Of a stretch of 64,000 nt of DNA, positions 63,033 to 64,000 are shown piece by piece. A model generated the notes under the pieces. It was given only the letters and a program-made list of their open reading frames with translations, was not told the origin of the DNA and made no database searches. The first letter of the stretch is position 1; each line of letters opens with the position of its first letter. Origin of the DNA: Streptomyces sp. T12 (GTDB lineage Bacteria; Actinomycetota; Actinomycetes; Streptomycetales; Streptomycetaceae); contig NZ_CP117866.1 in NCBI RefSeq assembly GCF_028736035.1, positions 7,750,001-7,814,000 of the forward strand, read 5' to 3'. A program made the translations under genes and the position numbers.

Positions 63033-63719
63033 TGCGCACAGCCCCGCGCACCCCCCCCCCCCCCGCACGACCGCCGCCGCAGACTGGCGTGCCCTCGGCA
63101 CGAGCGTCCGGCTCGTCGTCACCGACCCGGCACTGCTGGACTCCTGCAACCTGCTCCTGGCCCGGCACCTGGCCGAGGTCGACGCCGCCTGCAGCCGCTT
63201 CCGCACGGACTCGGAACTCGCCGCCCTCGACGCCGCGGCGGGCCGCCCGGTCCGGGTCAGCCCCCCCTGCTTGCCGAGGCCCTGGCGGTCGCCCTGCGCG
63301 CGGCCGAGGCGACGGACGGCGCCGTCGACCCGACGGTCGGCTCGGCGATGGCAGCGCTCGGCTACGACCGCGACTTCACCCTGGTCCGCGAGGACGACCG
63401 GCCGGTACGGCTGACGGTGCGGCGGGCTCCCGGCCGGCGTCAGGTGCGGCTGGACCGGGAGACGGGCACGGTCGCCGTCCCGGCCGGCGTCCGCCTGGAC
63501 CTGGGCGCCACCGCCAAGGCCTGGGCGGCCGACAAGGCGGCCGCGATGCTCGCCGAAGCGGCCGGCTGCGGGGTGCTCGTGAGCCTGGGCGGCGACACGG
63601 CCGTCGCGGGCGAACCCCCGGCGGGCGGCTGGCAGATCCGCGTCCAGGACGTCACGGGTCCGGTCGACGAGACGCCCACCCAAGGGCCGTACGCCACCGT
63701 GGGCCTGCACAGCGGAGGC
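63029..63719 (+). pseudogene. apbE-like FAD:protein FMN transferase, frameshifted and truncated
   Basis: Three pieces in different frames together read as an ApbE protein. ATG 63032 begins MRTAPRTPP; a 14-C tract at 63051-63064 shifts the frame; the next piece encodes DWRALGTSVRLVV ... FRTDSELAALDAAAGRPVRVSP; a 7-C tract at 63261-63267 shifts it again; the third piece encodes LLAEALAVALRAAEATDGAVDPTVG, LDLGATAKAWAADKAA and LVSLGGDTAV, which are family motifs. At GLHSGG (63702-63719) the match stops and NuoF-like sequence begins. The normal C-terminal ~70 residues are missing. ApbE enzymes attach FMN to extracytoplasmic electron-transfer proteins. As written it cannot be functional; sequence or assembly error is possible. 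Confidence 0.7.
63051..63064. repeat. 14-base poly-C tract
   Basis: Fourteen consecutive C residues after GCGCA and before GCACGACC, close to the start of the apbE-like gene. A tract of 12 or 15 C would restore the frame from ATG 63032. Such a run can slip during replication or be miscounted in sequencing. Confidence 0.9.
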
Positions 63720-64000
63720 CGCGCGGCGACCCCGACGGCCTCCTTCGCGCAGTCGCCGAGTCCGGCCTCACCGGCCGCGGGGGAGCGGCGTTCCCGGTGT
63801 ACCGCAAGCTGCTGTCGGTGGCCGAGGCGGGCCGGCGCACGGGCCGCACGCCGGTCGTCGTGGCCAATGGCGCCGAGGGCGAACCCGCGAGCCGCAAGGA
63901 CAGGACCCTGCTGCGCCAGTCACCCCATCTCGTCCTGGACGGCCTGCAGCTGGCCGCCGTCGCGGTCGGCGCGGGGGAGGCCCACCTGGCCGTTGGGGAC
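63720..64000 (+). CDS. NuoF-like NADH dehydrogenase subunit, internal fragment running off the window
   Basis: From about 63722 one frame encodes RGDPDGLLRAVAESGLTGRGGAAFP, then VVVANGAEGEPASRKDRTLL and SPHLVLDGLQLAAVAVGAGEAHLAV. These are the NADH-site segments of NuoF/SLBB-type flavoproteins (GRGGAAFP and NGxEGEPAS...KDR), where FMN and NADH bind. The N-terminal part is absent, because the sequence switches directly from the apbE-like gene; the C-terminus lies outside the window. There is no start codon, so it is either a deletion fusion or a misassembly. Confidence 0.7.

Overview
The window reads as an interior, core-chromosome stretch of a Streptomyces (high GC, strong third-position G/C bias, GGAGG-type ribosome binding sites, many Tat signals, GTG/TTG starts, typical actinobacterial gene families). 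The run dxr - rseP - ispG - GNAT - GNAT - proS at the right and the polyamine ABC/oxidase genes next to a GH18 chitinase and gabT in the middle are arrangements I associate with the S. coelicolor core chromosome; this is from memory, not from a search. No rRNA, tRNA, CRISPR array, insertion sequence or prophage was seen.

Layout. 1-12.8 kb: tail of an SDR gene, a Tat-exported carboxylesterase, a membrane-anchored diacylglycerol-kinase-like lipid kinase with a small membrane protein, an NTPase/TPR-repeat gene split by one in-frame TAG, a small membrane protein, a secreted DD-peptidase-like serine hydrolase, a sigma factor fused to a zinc-binding anti-sigma-like segment, membrane segments and an extracytoplasmic tail, the remains of an F420/NADP reductase-like gene, a glycerophosphodiester phosphodiesterase and adenosine deaminase. 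12.9-14.6 kb: a DUF4190-type protein and a NADAR protein separated by a large repeat-derived terminator. 14.8-22.0 kb: a polyamine import and oxidation operon (aldehyde dehydrogenase, binding lipoprotein, ATPase, two permeases, FAD oxidase). 22.1-32.9 kb: a small unknown protein, a GH18 chitinase under a DasR-type site, a PAP2 phosphatase, gabT, a membrane P-loop protein, and a PucR regulator followed by a second aldehyde dehydrogenase. gabT and the aldehyde dehydrogenases would take GABA on to succinate.

33.0-52.9 kb is the most striking part: a complete candidate xyloglucan-utilisation locus. Three exported endo-acting enzymes (GH74 and two unrelated-looking GH12s), a CUT1-type ABC importer without its own ATPase, and four cytoplasmic exo-enzymes (GH31 alpha-xylosidase, GH42 beta-galactosidase, GH95 alpha-fucosidase, GH3 beta-glucosidase with a beta-trefoil-like insert and a CBM6-like tail) surround a LacI-family repressor. 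Four copies of one palindrome (core GAAGCGCTTC) sit in exactly the two divergent promoter regions of the locus, which ties the genes into one regulon. A sulfotransferase gene sits inside the locus without an obvious role.

53.0-62.6 kb is housekeeping: an acyl-CoA dehydrogenase, dxr, rseP, ispG, two GNAT acetyltransferases and proS. 62.6-64.0 kb is disturbed: a Ser-rich small protein whose ribosome site and start lie inside a 56-nt hairpin, then an apbE-like gene broken at a 14-C tract and again at a 7-C tract, running straight into an internal part of a NuoF-like gene that leaves the window.

Two families of dispersed non-coding repeat each occur twice, and several hairpin terminators could be placed. 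All functional assignments come from motifs and family knowledge; no database search was run.
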